From contig CAADTH010000045.1 in assembly GCA_900751885.1 (NCBI GenBank), positions 62,001 to 126,000 on the forward strand: a stretch of 64,000 nt of DNA, read 5' to 3'. The position numbers and the translations under genes are program-made. Positions 41,082 to 50,641 of this stretch are shown piece by piece (positions within the stretch are counted from its first letter, which is position 1; the number at the start of each line of letters is the position of its first letter). Below the pieces are notes generated by a model. The model did not search any database. It was not told where the DNA came from and saw only the letters and a program-made list of their open reading frames with translations. This DNA is from Clostridia bacterium (GTDB lineage Bacteria; Bacillota; Clostridia; UBA1381).

Positions 41082-41143
41082 TTCGATTATCGAATCTATA
41101 GTCTTTTCATCAGAAATTCTGCACAAGAATTTCTGATGAAAAG
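41082..41143. repeat. Perfect 18-bp stem-loop with an adjacent palindrome
   Basis: CTTTTCATCAGAAATTCT (41103-41120) is exactly complementary to 41126-41143 around a 5-base loop. Nearby TTCGAT-T-ATCGAA (41082-41094) is a second palindrome. Neither is followed by a T-run. They lie between rlmB and the ACT gene. An operator, mRNA-processing site or mobile-element remnant are all possible. Confidence 0.5.
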
Positions 41144-41170
41144 ATTGTTATTTTATACACAATGTTTTAC

Positions 41171-41917
41171 TTATTTTCCCATGCTGCTTTTTTTCTGCCG
41201 CACCACCTCATACATCAACACAGCTGCCGCCACGGATGCGTTGAGCGAGCCTATCTGTCCGAACATCGGAATGGTGACGAGGAAATCACAGGTTTCCTTT
41301 ACCAGCCTGCTGATTCCCTCTCCCTCACTTCCAATGACAAGTCCGACTGCACCCGTGAGATTCGTCCCGTACATCTCCTCTCCGTCCATATCTGCTCCCG
41401 CAATCCAAAGTCCCTTTTCCTTGAGCGATTTAATGGTCTGCACCAAGTTCGTCACACGTGCGACCGGCGTGTATTCCACTGCTCCTGCAGAGGTTTTCGC
41501 CACAATCGAGCTGAGCCCCACACTGCTTCGCTTAGGAATGATGACCCCATGTGCGCCTGTGCAGTTCGCAGTCCTTAAAATCGATCCCAAATTATGTGGG
41601 TCTGTTATCTTATCACAGATGATAACAAACGGCTCCTCACCCTTTTCTTCTGCATGTTTTAAAATCTCATCGACTGACGCATACTCGTGTACTGCCACCA
41701 GCGCGATAACCCCCTGGTGGTTGCCTGTCTCACTCATGGAGTCCAGCTTCTGCTTCTCAACCTCCTGAATGATGATACCCTGCTCCTTTGCCTTTCGGAT
41801 AATCGGCACGAGTGAACCCTCAAAGTTTCCTTTTTTCACAAGGAGCTTGTCAATTTCCCGCCCGGCGCGTATCGCCTCCATAACTGGATTTCTTCCCTCA
41901 ATTTTGTCTTTGTCCAC
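41171..41917 (-). CDS. rlmB: TrmH/SpoU-type RNA 2'-O-methyltransferase (RlmB-like)
   Basis: A 248-residue SPOUT methyltransferase that adds a 2'-O-methyl group to 23S rRNA or tRNA using SAM. An N-terminal substrate-binding domain (EGRNPVMEAIRAGREIDKLL) is followed by the SPOUT core: NLGSILRTANCTGAHGVIIP (motif 1), VIGSEGEGISRLV (motif 2) and IPMFGQIGSLNASVAAAV (motif 3). The start is GTG at 41917 after GGGGGAGAG. Confidence 0.9.
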   Translation of the reverse strand: MDKDKIEGRNPVMEAIRAGREIDKLLVKKGNFEGSLVPIIRKAKEQGIIIQEVEKQKLDSMSETGNHQGVIALVAVHEYASVDEILKHAEEKGEEPFVIICDKITDPHNLGSILRTANCTGAHGVIIPKRSSVGLSSIVAKTSAGAVEYTPVARVTNLVQTIKSLKEKGLWIAGADMDGEEMYGTNLTGAVGLVIGSEGEGISRLVKETCDFLVTIPMFGQIGSLNASVAAAVLMYEVVRQKKSSMGK

Positions 41918-41996
41918 ATTCTCTCCCCCTCTTTACCATTCTCTTTTGATGGTATGGTGTTCTCTTTTTCCCATCCAATCCCATTCTTTCTGAAAA

Positions 41997-44600
41997 TCAA
42001 GCGCGCCTTGTGCGTTTGAGTCCACTTTTCACTGCTTTTACAATTTCACACACGACAATCGGCACAAGAGACAATCCAATCACAATCAGCCATTCCTGAA
42101 CATTCATGATTTCATGTACATTAAAGATTTTCGCAAGCGCAGGAATTGCCAGCACAACCGTCTGCAATAGTGCAGACACGCCAAATGCCTTGAGCATCGC
42201 CTTATTCGAAAAAAGTCCTACCTGAAATAAAGATTGACCGCTTCGCACATTGAACGCGTGAACAAGCTGGGAATACGCCAGCACACCAAACGACATCGCA
42301 TTCGCCGCCGCGTCCCCGCCCATGATATATTCTCCAATCACATACGCCGTCAGCGTCAAAAGTCCAATCATTGCTCCTTGCCAGCCGATTGTTACCGCCA
42401 GTCCGCCAGAAAAAATACTCTTTTTCGGATCGCGTGGCTTTTCGTCCATAACCCCTTTTTCTACAGGCTCCACACCGAGCGCCAACGCCGGAAGACTGTC
42501 CGTCACCAGATTGACCCATAAAAGCTGTACCGCTACCAGCGGCATCTGTCGAAGATTCAGCATCACAGCAAGAAACAGCGTTACAATCTCTCCGATGTTA
42601 CACGACAGGAGGAAGTGAATCGACTTTTTGATATTCGCAAAAATTCCGCGTCCCTGCTCAACTGCCGCAACAATCGTCGCAAAATTATCATCCGTCAAAA
42701 TCATGTCCGCCGCACCCTTGGATACATCTGTTCCGGTAATCCCCATCGCACATCCGATATTCGCAGCCTTGAGCGCCGGCGCATCATTCACACCGTCTCC
42801 CGTCATTGCAACGACCTTGCCGCTTTTTTGCCATGCCTTCACAATGCGTACCTTATGCTCCGGCGATACTCTCGCATACACAGAATACCTTTCGACATTC
42901 TCCGAAAGCTCCTCATCCGACATTTTTTCAAGCTCTTTACCTGTAACCGCCTCGTCCGTATCCCTGTAAATGCCCAGCTCCCTTGCAATCGCCACCGCTG
43001 TGATAATGTGGTCGCCGGTAATCATCACCGGACGAATTCCCGCTTTCGTGCAAAGTGCGACAGCCTCCTTGACCTCCTCGCGCGGTGGGTCAATCATGCC
43101 GACCATCCCCACAAAGGTCAAATCCTTTTCTACCGCTTCACTCGTCATCTCTTTCGGAATCTCTTCCACATCACGATACGCCACCGCCAGCACACGAAGC
43201 GCCTTACTTGCCATCGCCTCGTTCGCAGAGTCAATTTCCTCCCTGCTTTTTCCGCCTGCTATACCTGTGCACCGTCCCAGCAGAACGTCCGGCGCACCCT
43301 TTGTGATAATACGGTATCCATTCTCCATTTTGTGTACCGTCGTCATCATCTTCCGGTCAGAATCGAACGGAATCTCCTCTACGCGCGGATATTGCTTCTC
43401 AAGCTCCGCTTTGTAGTCCCCCTCTTTGAAGGAAGCCATCACAAGCGCTGTTTCCGTTGGGTCTCCCTTTTCAACAAGCCCCTCCTGTGTCTGTTCAACA
43501 ACCGAATCGTTACACAGCGTCATCATACGCAGAATTTCTTTTTTCTCACCGCCTGATGCACTCCAGGTCTCCATGACCGTCATTTTGTTCTGCGTGAGTG
43601 TTCCTGTCTTATCCGAACAAATCACCGACGCGCCGCCCAGCGTTTCAACCGCCGAGAGCTTTCTGATGATTGCATGCTTTTTCACCATACGCTGTACACC
43701 AAATGCCAAAACAATCGTCACAATCGCAGGAAGTCCCTCCGGAATCGCCGCCACCGCCAGAGAAACCGATGTCATGAGCATTTCAAGCCATGCCTTCCCA
43801 TTGATGATTCCAACCACAAACATGACCGCACAGATGACGAGCGCCGCAATTCCCAAAAGCTTTCCAATATCATTGAGCTTTTTCTGGAGCGGTGTTCTCT
43901 CATCCTCACTTTCCATAATCATACCGGCAATCACGCCGACCTCTGTATCCATTCCCGTACCGGTTACAATCGCTTTGCCGCGTCCATACGTGATAACAGA
44001 GGAGGAAATCACCATGTTAATTCGGTCACCGAGCGTCGCATCCAAATCCACGACCGCCTGTGCATCCTTATCCACCGGGACAGATTCTCCTGTGAGCGCG
44101 GATTCCTCTGCCTTTAAATTCGCGCTCTCCACCAAACGCGCGTCCGCGGGCACCAAATCGCCTGCCTCCAGCTGTATCAAATCCCCCGGCACGAGCTTTG
44201 ACGCCTCAACCGCCTCCAGCCTTCCATCCCTGATTACCTTTGCACGCGGCGCTGACATCTTCTGGAGCGCTTCCATTGATTTTTCCGCCTTATTCTCCTG
44301 TACAATTCCAATTACCGCGTTCACAACCACGATAAGCAGAATAATAACCGCGTCAATCCAATCCTCGCCTTTAGTTGAAATGACAGAGAGAATGGCGGCA
44401 AGAATCAAAATCAGAATCATGAAATCCTTAAACTGCTCCAAAAATTTTACAAATAAATTTTTTTTCTTTTTCTCTTTGAGTACATTTTCTCCAAACTTTA
44501 GCAGTCTTTTTTGCGCTTCCTCCTCAGACAGTCCCCTGTGTATATCTGTTTCCAGTTTCTGCCGTGTTTCCTCGATGCTCGTGTCATGCCAAATTGACAT
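41997..44600 (-). CDS. P-type ATPase, Ca2+-transporting type (type II)
   Basis: An 867-residue cation pump. The phosphorylated Asp is in DKTGTLTQNKM, the actuator motif is LTGES, the hinge is MTGDGVNDAPALK, and M4 carries PEGLPAIVTIVLAFG. Together with the N-terminal cation-ATPase domain this fits the SERCA/PMCA-like type II group, so Ca2+ export is the best guess. Na+/K+ or Mn2+ are less likely alternatives. GGAGGAG precedes the ATG. It is monocistronic or co-transcribed with rlmB, 80 bases downstream. Confidence 0.9.
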   Translation of the reverse strand: MSIWHDTSIEETRQKLETDIHRGLSEEEAQKRLLKFGENVLKEKKKKNLFVKFLEQFKDFMILILILAAILSVISTKGEDWIDAVIILLIVVVNAVIGIVQENKAEKSMEALQKMSAPRAKVIRDGRLEAVEASKLVPGDLIQLEAGDLVPADARLVESANLKAEESALTGESVPVDKDAQAVVDLDATLGDRINMVISSSVITYGRGKAIVTGTGMDTEVGVIAGMIMESEDERTPLQKKLNDIGKLLGIAALVICAVMFVVGIINGKAWLEMLMTSVSLAVAAIPEGLPAIVTIVLAFGVQRMVKKHAIIRKLSAVETLGGASVICSDKTGTLTQNKMTVMETWSASGGEKKEILRMMTLCNDSVVEQTQEGLVEKGDPTETALVMASFKEGDYKAELEKQYPRVEEIPFDSDRKMMTTVHKMENGYRIITKGAPDVLLGRCTGIAGGKSREEIDSANEAMASKALRVLAVAYRDVEEIPKEMTSEAVEKDLTFVGMVGMIDPPREEVKEAVALCTKAGIRPVMITGDHIITAVAIARELGIYRDTDEAVTGKELEKMSDEELSENVERYSVYARVSPEHKVRIVKAWQKSGKVVAMTGDGVNDAPALKAANIGCAMGITGTDVSKGAADMILTDDNFATIVAAVEQGRGIFANIKKSIHFLLSCNIGEIVTLFLAVMLNLRQMPLVAVQLLWVNLVTDSLPALALGVEPVEKGVMDEKPRDPKKSIFSGGLAVTIGWQGAMIGLLTLTAYVIGEYIMGGDAAANAMSFGVLAYSQLVHAFNVRSGQSLFQVGLFSNKAMLKAFGVSALLQTVVLAIPALAKIFNVHEIMNVQEWLIVIGLSLVPIVVCEIVKAVKSGLKRTRRA

Positions 44601-44697
44601 CGCTTCTCCTCCTTGTTTTTGGTTTCTTCTAAAGTTTTCGCTTAGTTTTCCTTCGTTTTCCTGCTTTTATTCTTCGCTTCATATGTATGTACTCAAA

Positions 44698-44720
44698 TAG
44701 GGATGCAAACTGCATCCCTA
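44698..44720 (-). terminator. Hairpin after the threonine-pathway operon
   Basis: A perfect 10-bp stem TAGGGATGCA / TGCATCCCTA with a 3-base loop lies 50 bases past the lysC stop. The T-tract is weak (ATTTG). Confidence 0.5.
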
Positions 44721-44770
44721 CCCAATTTTCAATCGCCCTCACCCATCGTTTTTATGCCGCAAAAAATGAT

Positions 44771-45979
44771 TTAAGATAACTGAAATTTATCGTGGATTGC
44801 CTCGACAGCCGACTCTGCGTCCTTGCGGTCAACAAGCACAGAAATCTTGATTTCTGACGTCGCAATCATATGGATATTGATATGTGCGTCATACAGCGCC
44901 TCAAACATCGTCGTTGCAACCCCTGCATTATTCACCATTCCAGCGCCGACAATCGACACCTTGGACACATCCTTTGTCCATTTTACTTCCTTCGCCGAAA
45001 TCAATTCCTTATTCTGTTCTATAATCGCTAAAGCCTCGTCCAAATCATCCTCAGTCACTGTAAAGCTGATATCCTTTGTGTGCTCTTTTCCGATAGACTG
45101 AATAATCAAATCCACACAAATATTATGCTTTGACAGCAGAGAAAATACCTGAAATGCCTTTCCCGGCGTGTCCTCCACATCACAAAGCGCAATCCGCGCG
45201 ACATTGTTATCTCTCGTTACCCCTCTAACCAGCATTTTTTCCACTTGGCTGACCTCCTTTACATATGTGCCTTCTACTTTATTCAAACTCGATTTCACTG
45301 CCAATTTGACATTATATTTTTTCGCCATCTCCACAGAACGGTTATGAAGAACGTTTGCTCCTAAGCTCGCCAGCTCCAGCATCTCATCGTATGAAATGTC
45401 GTCGAGCTTCTTTGCATTCGGTACAATACGCGGGTCTGCCGTGTACACACCGTCCACATCCGTATAGATTTCACATACATCTGCGTGAAGCGCCGCCGCC
45501 AGAGCGACCGCTGAGGTGTCTGACCCACCGCGTCCAAGCGTCGTAATGTCATCATATTTGTTAATTCCCTGAAATCCTGCCACAATGATAATCGTGTGCC
45601 GGTCAAGCTCTGCTTTCAATCTCTCCGTATCAATTTTATGGATTCTAGCCATGCCATATTTGGAATCCGTCTTAAACCCTGCCTGCCATCCTGTCAAGGA
45701 AATCACCGGACAGCCCAGCTTTTCAATCGCCATTGCCAAAAGCGAAATGGAAATCTGCTCTCCGCTTGACAAAAGCATATCCATCTCTCGCTTTGATGCG
45801 TTCGGATTGATTTCCTTCGCCTTTTCTATCAGTTCGTCTGTGGTATCACCCTGCGCGGAAACCGCGACCACCACATCGTTTCCCGCCTTATAGGTCTCCA
45901 CAATCCGGCTTGCCACATTCAGTACACGCTCGGCATCTCTGACCGAGGAACCGCCATATTTTTGTACTATCAGACTCAC
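44771..45979 (-). CDS. lysC: Aspartate kinase
   Basis: A 402-residue monofunctional aspartokinase that phosphorylates aspartate as the first step to lysine, threonine and methionine. It starts SLIVQKYGGSSV (the ATP-binding KYGGSS), has GRGGSDTSAVALAAAL, and ends with two ACT domains (around residues 265-400) for feedback control. The start is GTG at 45979 after GGAGGAAG. It is the last gene of ACT-hom-thrB-lysC. Confidence 0.95.
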   Translation of the reverse strand: MSLIVQKYGGSSVRDAERVLNVASRIVETYKAGNDVVVAVSAQGDTTDELIEKAKEINPNASKREMDMLLSSGEQISISLLAMAIEKLGCPVISLTGWQAGFKTDSKYGMARIHKIDTERLKAELDRHTIIIVAGFQGINKYDDITTLGRGGSDTSAVALAAALHADVCEIYTDVDGVYTADPRIVPNAKKLDDISYDEMLELASLGANVLHNRSVEMAKKYNVKLAVKSSLNKVEGTYVKEVSQVEKMLVRGVTRDNNVARIALCDVEDTPGKAFQVFSLLSKHNICVDLIIQSIGKEHTKDISFTVTEDDLDEALAIIEQNKELISAKEVKWTKDVSKVSIVGAGMVNNAGVATTMFEALYDAHINIHMIATSEIKISVLVDRKDAESAVEAIHDKFQLS

Positions 45980-45998
45980 GTTTCTTCCTCCTACTTAC

Positions 45999-46898
45999 TC
46001 AATGATTTATTTTTACAACCGTCCCAACATTATCACAGGACAGCACTTTACATCTCCACTGGTGGGAATTTTCCTGAAAAAACCGAATCATCCCACGCTG
46101 GAACGCACGCGTATCACCGTCCAAGATAGACAAAATCGTGGGACCCGATCCGCTTAAATACGTTGCTCTCGCGCCCAGCGAGTACGTTTTTTCAAATATC
46201 GTGTCCATCCCTTCGATATATACGCTCCGGTATGGCTGGTGAAGCCGATCCTGCACACCGGTACGCAGAAGAGACAGCTTCCCCGATATCATCGCCGCTG
46301 TAAACAGTGCCGCGCGGGAAATATTGAACGCCGCGTCAGGATAAGTCACCTTGTCAGGAAGCGTTCCGCGCGACTTTCTTGTCGCCACAAAGTAATCCGG
46401 TATCATCACAGCAAATTTGATATTCGAATCGAGCTTCACGCTCTCGCATACGGTTTTCCCCTTTTCCACCGCCGATATGCAAAATCCCCCGTACAGCGCC
46501 GGTGCAACGTTATCCGGATGCCCCTCCATTTTCGTTGCAAAATTCAGAATATCCTCATACTCAAGGTGTCTGCCTGAAAGGATATTCGCCGCAATCATAC
46601 CGCCGATAATACAAGCGCTACTGCTTCCTAAGCCCCTTGTCACAGGAATCTGGCTATTTTGGATAATGCGAAGTCCTCTCATCGGATACCCCACCTCATC
46701 GAACACTGTCTTCATCGCGCGGTATACGAGGTTGTTTTCATTGCGCGGAATATAGTCAGTGGAATACATCGCACGGATATCCAGTCCCCGTTCCAGCTCC
46801 TCAATCTGGAGCGTGTTATAAAGACTCAGTGCCACGCCCAGCGTGTCAAACCCAGCGCCCATATTCGCGCTGGTCGCAGGTACTCTGACGGTAATCAT
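45999..46898 (-). CDS. thrB: Homoserine kinase
   Basis: A 299-residue GHMP kinase that phosphorylates homoserine on the way to threonine. The phosphate-binding motif is PVTRGLGSSSACIIGG, and the N-terminal VRVPATSANMGAGFDTLGVA is characteristic. Its ATG overlaps the hom stop by four bases. Threonine synthase (thrC) is not in the window. Confidence 0.95.
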   Translation of the reverse strand: MITVRVPATSANMGAGFDTLGVALSLYNTLQIEELERGLDIRAMYSTDYIPRNENNLVYRAMKTVFDEVGYPMRGLRIIQNSQIPVTRGLGSSSACIIGGMIAANILSGRHLEYEDILNFATKMEGHPDNVAPALYGGFCISAVEKGKTVCESVKLDSNIKFAVMIPDYFVATRKSRGTLPDKVTYPDAAFNISRAALFTAAMISGKLSLLRTGVQDRLHQPYRSVYIEGMDTIFEKTYSLGARATYLSGSGPTILSILDGDTRAFQRGMIRFFQENSHQWRCKVLSCDNVGTVVKINH

Positions 46899-48109
46899 GC
46901 TTCCAGCATCCTTATTTTCGAAATCACTGCGCCGATTGCTTCCAGCGCCGCCATCAGTTCTTTTTCTGCCTTCACTGGCGATACGAACGCGGTCTCACCC
47001 TCAATCAATCCCCTGCATACAATCTTTGCGTCCGGCAGTACCTTCTTCACCGCATCCTCACTCGCACCGGTACGAACAAACAAGCGCACCTCTTTCTCTG
47101 TCGGGTCAATCACAAATTCTTCCTCTGTCTTCACCCACATAATATGCTTACTCTTTTGAAGATGCTTCACACAATCGATCACATCAGCAACAACCGCGCT
47201 GGCTGTCGGGAGCTTTCCAGCGCCCTTGCCGTAAAACATGACCTCGCCGATGGAATCCCCTTTTACCATGATTGCGTTGAATACATCCTCCACACCTGCA
47301 AGCGGATGGTCTCCCGGAATCATCATCGGACTAACCCGTGCAAACACCTTGCCATCCTCTGCAATATCAGAAATTCCAATCAACTTCAGCACACTGTTCA
47401 TCGCTTCAGCGTACACGACGTCCTCGTGCGTCATTTTTGTAATGCCCTCTGTCAAAACCTTGTGATAGTCTACCTCTTTGCCTGATGCAAGCGACGATAA
47501 AATCGCAATTTTACGGCACGCGTCGTACCCTTCCACATCCGCAGTCGGATCTTTTTCCGCGTATCCCTTCGCCTGCGCGTCGGAAAGCGCATCTGAGAAG
47601 GAAACCCCTTCCTTAATCATCTGCGTTAAAATATAGTTGGTTGTTCCATTTAGAATACCAATGATTTCTGTAATTTCATTTGCTGCCAGACACTGGTGAA
47701 GCGGACGGATAATCGGAATCCCGCCTCCCACACTCGCCTCAAACATATAATTGATATTTTGCTTTTCTGCAATCGCGAGAAGCTCCGCCCCGTGCGTTGC
47801 CACAAGCTCCTTGTTGGAGGTAACCACATTCTTTCCGGCTTCCAAAAGACTCTTCGTAAAGTCATACGCCGGATGCAATCCTCCCATCACTTCAACCACC
47901 ACGGTTACCTCAGGGTCATTCAAAATTACATTGAAATCCTTCGTGAAAAGTTCCTTTTCCGGGTGGTCGTCAAAGTCTCTGATATCTAAAATATACTTGA
48001 TATCTACTTCCTGATTCGCCTTTTTCGCAAGACTCTCACGGTTTTTTCGGATGATTTCATATACACCGCTTCCCACCGTTCCATATCCCATAATCGCAAC
48101 CTTTGCCAT
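46895..48109 (-). CDS. hom: Homoserine dehydrogenase
   Basis: A 404-residue enzyme that reduces aspartate semialdehyde to homoserine. The NAD(P)-binding GYGTVGSGV is near the N-terminus, GGLHPAYDF and GILNGTTNYILTQM follow, and a C-terminal ACT domain (from about residue 330) gives feedback control. The start at 48109 (MAKVAIMG) follows GAGGAGGAG; a longer frame overlaps the upstream gene. Confidence 0.95.
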   Translation of the reverse strand: MAKVAIMGYGTVGSGVYEIIRKNRESLAKKANQEVDIKYILDIRDFDDHPEKELFTKDFNVILNDPEVTVVVEVMGGLHPAYDFTKSLLEAGKNVVTSNKELVATHGAELLAIAEKQNINYMFEASVGGGIPIIRPLHQCLAANEITEIIGILNGTTNYILTQMIKEGVSFSDALSDAQAKGYAEKDPTADVEGYDACRKIAILSSLASGKEVDYHKVLTEGITKMTHEDVVYAEAMNSVLKLIGISDIAEDGKVFARVSPMMIPGDHPLAGVEDVFNAIMVKGDSIGEVMFYGKGAGKLPTASAVVADVIDCVKHLQKSKHIMWVKTEEEFVIDPTEKEVRLFVRTGASEDAVKKVLPDAKIVCRGLIEGETAFVSPVKAEKELMAALEAIGAVISKIRMLEA

Positions 48110-48120
48110 GTTTCTCCTCC

Positions 48121-48564
48121 TCATTCCATCGATAATAGTTCAATTTTGTTAATTCCCTCTATGTTCTTCATCTCTTCTATCAATCCGTCAATATCCATCC
48201 TTCCCTTTCCCATTCGAAAGGATATCGTGATATTCGCCAAATTATTGACCGGAATATTTTGATTGATGGTAAGCACATTCGTTTGATACTGTGCCAGCAC
48301 ATGCAGAATATTGGATAAAATTCCCGACACATCATCTAAGATAAAAAACAGGGTAACGATTTTTTCCTTGTTCAATTCGCTGTAAGGAAAAACATAATTT
48401 TTGTATTTGTAGAACGCGCTTCTGCTGATATTCGCCCTCGCAATCGCTTCATTGATGGTCTCGCATTTGCCGGAATCCAAATACTTTTTCGCCTTTACAA
48501 CCTTCACAAAAACCTCCGGCGCGACAGAAGTGTCCACTAAAAGATAGGATGATTTTGTATCCAT
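48121..48564 (-). CDS. ACT-domain regulatory protein (PheB / UPF0735 family)
   Basis: A 147-residue protein with an N-terminal helix-turn-helix-like region (ETINEAIARANISRSAFYKY) and a C-terminal ACT domain (VTLFFILDDVSGILSNILHV). Proteins of this family commonly precede hom in Firmicutes and are presumed to sense an amino acid. The ATG at 48564 follows TGAGGA. As first gene of the operon, it is a candidate regulator of it. Confidence 0.87.
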   Translation of the reverse strand: MDTKSSYLLVDTSVAPEVFVKVVKAKKYLDSGKCETINEAIARANISRSAFYKYKNYVFPYSELNKEKIVTLFFILDDVSGILSNILHVLAQYQTNVLTINQNIPVNNLANITISFRMGKGRMDIDGLIEEMKNIEGINKIELLSME

Positions 48565-48617
48565 TTTCACATTCCTCACTGTCCTTGATAGGAAAACATT
48601 TGTACTTTCGTCTTAGT

Positions 48618-48646
48618 ATGATATCATATCCATTCTATAATGTCAA
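48618..48646 (-). promoter_or_regulatory. Promoter for the ACT-hom-thrB-lysC operon
   Basis: TTGACA (48646-48641), 17 bases, TATCAT (48623-48618) on the minus strand. The leader is only about 45 bases, leaving no room for a riboswitch or T-box. Confidence 0.75.
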
Positions 48647-48773
48647 CATTTCAACGGCAAACTGTACATTTTCCGAAAATGGCACAAAAAATAGAAGCGT
48701 ACGGCATTATTTTCCGTCAGAAAGCACTGTTTCTTTGATGGTATATTCTGTTTCCTTTGTTTTCTCTGCATAT

Positions 48774-48812
48774 AAAAAAGCTACAAACCCCGTTTTGGCT
48801 TGTAGCTTTTTT
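48774..48812 (-). terminator. Terminator of the ctpA operon
   Basis: Stem AAAAAAGCTACAA / TTGTAGCTTTTTT (48774-48786 with 48800-48812) directly after the ctpA stop, with a T-run on the minus strand. Confidence 0.9.
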
Positions 48813-48813
48813 C

Positions 48814-50229
48814 TTATTCTATCTGTCCGCCGAGCAATTCATATCCACGCTCGAACTGTCTGTCTACAATTTCACTCATGTCATAAAACACGTTATTGAT
48901 TTTCACCTGTGTGGTGATATCCAGCACGCCATAAGCAAACAATCCGTGCTCCGCCTGGAACTGCTCGATTGCTTTGGCTGTATCCTCTGTGAAAACGTCG
49001 TCTACCTCACCGACATAGTACCCCATTGCCGAAAGGCGTTCCTCCGCCGCGCGGACACTCTCCGCCTGCGCTCCGACTGTCAGCTTTTCCTTGTAATCAA
49101 ACTTTGCATATTTCGATACATCGACCTGACGCTTAAAGTTACTCACTTCCTCGTCTGGCTTGATGCCGATATGATTGATTTCCGAACCGTTTCTCGTCAG
49201 ATAATGTCCTGTTGTCAGCTTGATTGCCTGTCCGTTCGGAATGGTGTATACCTGCTGAATGACCGCTTTTCCATATGTCTGCTCTCCAATCAGCTTCCCT
49301 GCACCAGAGTCCTGAATGGCGCTTGCCAAAATCTCAGCGGAGCTTGCCGTATTCTCGTTCACCAGTACTGCAAGCTCATACTTCGTCTCTTCCAATTCTG
49401 AAAAATATGTCTCATTCTCCTCCTCATGCCGGTACATCGTCTGGACAATCACGCCCTTCGGCACAAGCTCCTTCGCCACGCCAATCGCTGTTTCCACATA
49501 TCCTCCCGGATTGTTTCGAAGGTCCAACAGTATTTTTGTCACGCCGTTTTGATCGAGCTCTTCCAGAGCCTCTTTGAATTCCTTGTCTGTTTTGTCGGAA
49601 AATGATGTAATCTGCACGTAGGCAATGTTCCCCTTGAGCATTTGAACATTGACCGTGCTCTCCTGCACTTTGCCGCGAACTGCTGTCGTCGTATACTCCG
49701 CATCGTCTCGAAGCACAGTAAGTTCAACCTTTGACCCATCCTCGCCAATCAGCTTCTCGCGCACATTGTCAATCAGCCATCCGGTTACATCCTCACCATT
49801 CACCTTATAAATCTTATCGCCAGATTTCAGTCCTGCCTTCTCCGCGGGACTTCCCTCCTGGCAATCAATAATTTCTACATAATCTCCCCGCTTTTGAATC
49901 ACAACCCCAATCCCATAAAACGATTCATTGAGACTGTTTATGAGCATATCGAATTCTTCCCGCGTGTAGAACTCACTGTATGGATCGAGCTCTGCAAACG
50001 CCGCCTTCAAGAATGTGATAAGCATGGTCGGATTGTCCTTGAGCAAACGCTCCACCGTCTTTTTTGCCAAATCATCCTTTGTGACAGATTCGTCGATATA
50101 GTTTTGCTCGATGAATGACAAAATACTCTCATAAGCCTGGGATTGATAGCTCTCCTCCGCCAATGACACCTGTGGCACCATAAGCATTGCCGCCGCCAAA
50201 AAGGATGCAATCACCTGTTTCAATTTCAT
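48814..50229 (-). CDS. ctpA: C-terminal processing peptidase (S41 family) with peptidoglycan-binding domain
   Basis: A 471-residue exported serine protease. It has a signal peptide (cleavage near SLAEE), a PDZ domain (YGIGVVIQKRGDYVEI and GLKSGDKIYKVNGED), and the S41 core with catalytic Ser in NTASSAEILA and Lys in EQTYGKAVIQQ. A C-terminal PG-binding domain (VRAAEERLSAMGYYVGEVDD) follows. It degrades or matures extracytoplasmic proteins; SpoIVB-related or CtpB-like sporulation roles are possible. It lies 10 bases after the DUF1934 gene. Confidence 0.92.
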   Translation of the reverse strand: MKLKQVIASFLAAAMLMVPQVSLAEESYQSQAYESILSFIEQNYIDESVTKDDLAKKTVERLLKDNPTMLITFLKAAFAELDPYSEFYTREEFDMLINSLNESFYGIGVVIQKRGDYVEIIDCQEGSPAEKAGLKSGDKIYKVNGEDVTGWLIDNVREKLIGEDGSKVELTVLRDDAEYTTTAVRGKVQESTVNVQMLKGNIAYVQITSFSDKTDKEFKEALEELDQNGVTKILLDLRNNPGGYVETAIGVAKELVPKGVIVQTMYRHEEENETYFSELEETKYELAVLVNENTASSAEILASAIQDSGAGKLIGEQTYGKAVIQQVYTIPNGQAIKLTTGHYLTRNGSEINHIGIKPDEEVSNFKRQVDVSKYAKFDYKEKLTVGAQAESVRAAEERLSAMGYYVGEVDDVFTEDTAKAIEQFQAEHGLFAYGVLDITTQVKINNVFYDMSEIVDRQFERGYELLGGQIE

Positions 50230-50239
50230 AGTTTTTTCC

Positions 50240-50641
50240 TCATTTTCTTAATTGTACGCTGATGGTTAAATGGTTTTCTATTTTTTGCAGATTCATCTCG
50301 AGAATATAGTCGAGCACAATCGTGCCTCCTGTCTCACTGAGCTCTATATAGACCTTTTGGGTGTTGAGCTCCATAGCAATCTCACCATATGGCATCCGGT
50401 AGACAAACGAATGAGTCCGCCCTGTCTCATACAAAAAATCGGACGAATACGCGCCGCTTTTTCGAATGGAAACCGTCTGTCTGCTTGCCTTAATTCGGGT
50501 CGATACGCCCTCCTCTCCTTCTGTATAGAGGATGTAATACGTCCCATTTTTGTCGTAAAAGCTTCCTTCTGTCATCACCTCGATGTCATCGCGCTGTCCG
50601 TCAATCTGTTGTCTGTTTTTTATTGTGATGATAGCATTCAT
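50240..50641 (-). CDS. DUF1934 family protein (YwiB-like)
   Basis: A 133-residue beta-barrel-type protein of the DUF1934/YwiB family, seen from MNAIITIKNRQQIDGQRDDI and YDKNGTYYILYTEGEE. Calycin-like folds are known for the family, but the function is not. The start at 50641 lies inside the end of murI (41-base overlap, different frame) with only a weak ribosome site, so translation is probably coupled to murI. Confidence 0.8.
   Translation of the reverse strand: MNAIITIKNRQQIDGQRDDIEVMTEGSFYDKNGTYYILYTEGEEGVSTRIKASRQTVSIRKSGAYSSDFLYETGRTHSFVYRMPYGEIAMELNTQKVYIELSETGGTIVLDYILEMNLQKIENHLTISVQLRK

Noticed and set aside
43426..44700. A long plus-strand open frame opposite the Ca2+-type ATPase gene
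   Set aside because: It mirrors codon bias of the ATPase on the other strand, has no ribosome site and gives a Ser/Thr-rich protein with no recognisable domain.
48565..48617. Lysine or threonine riboswitch / T-box before the ACT-hom-thrB-lysC operon
   Set aside because: The promoter at 48618-48646 leaves a leader of about 45 bases, too short for any known aptamer of this kind.
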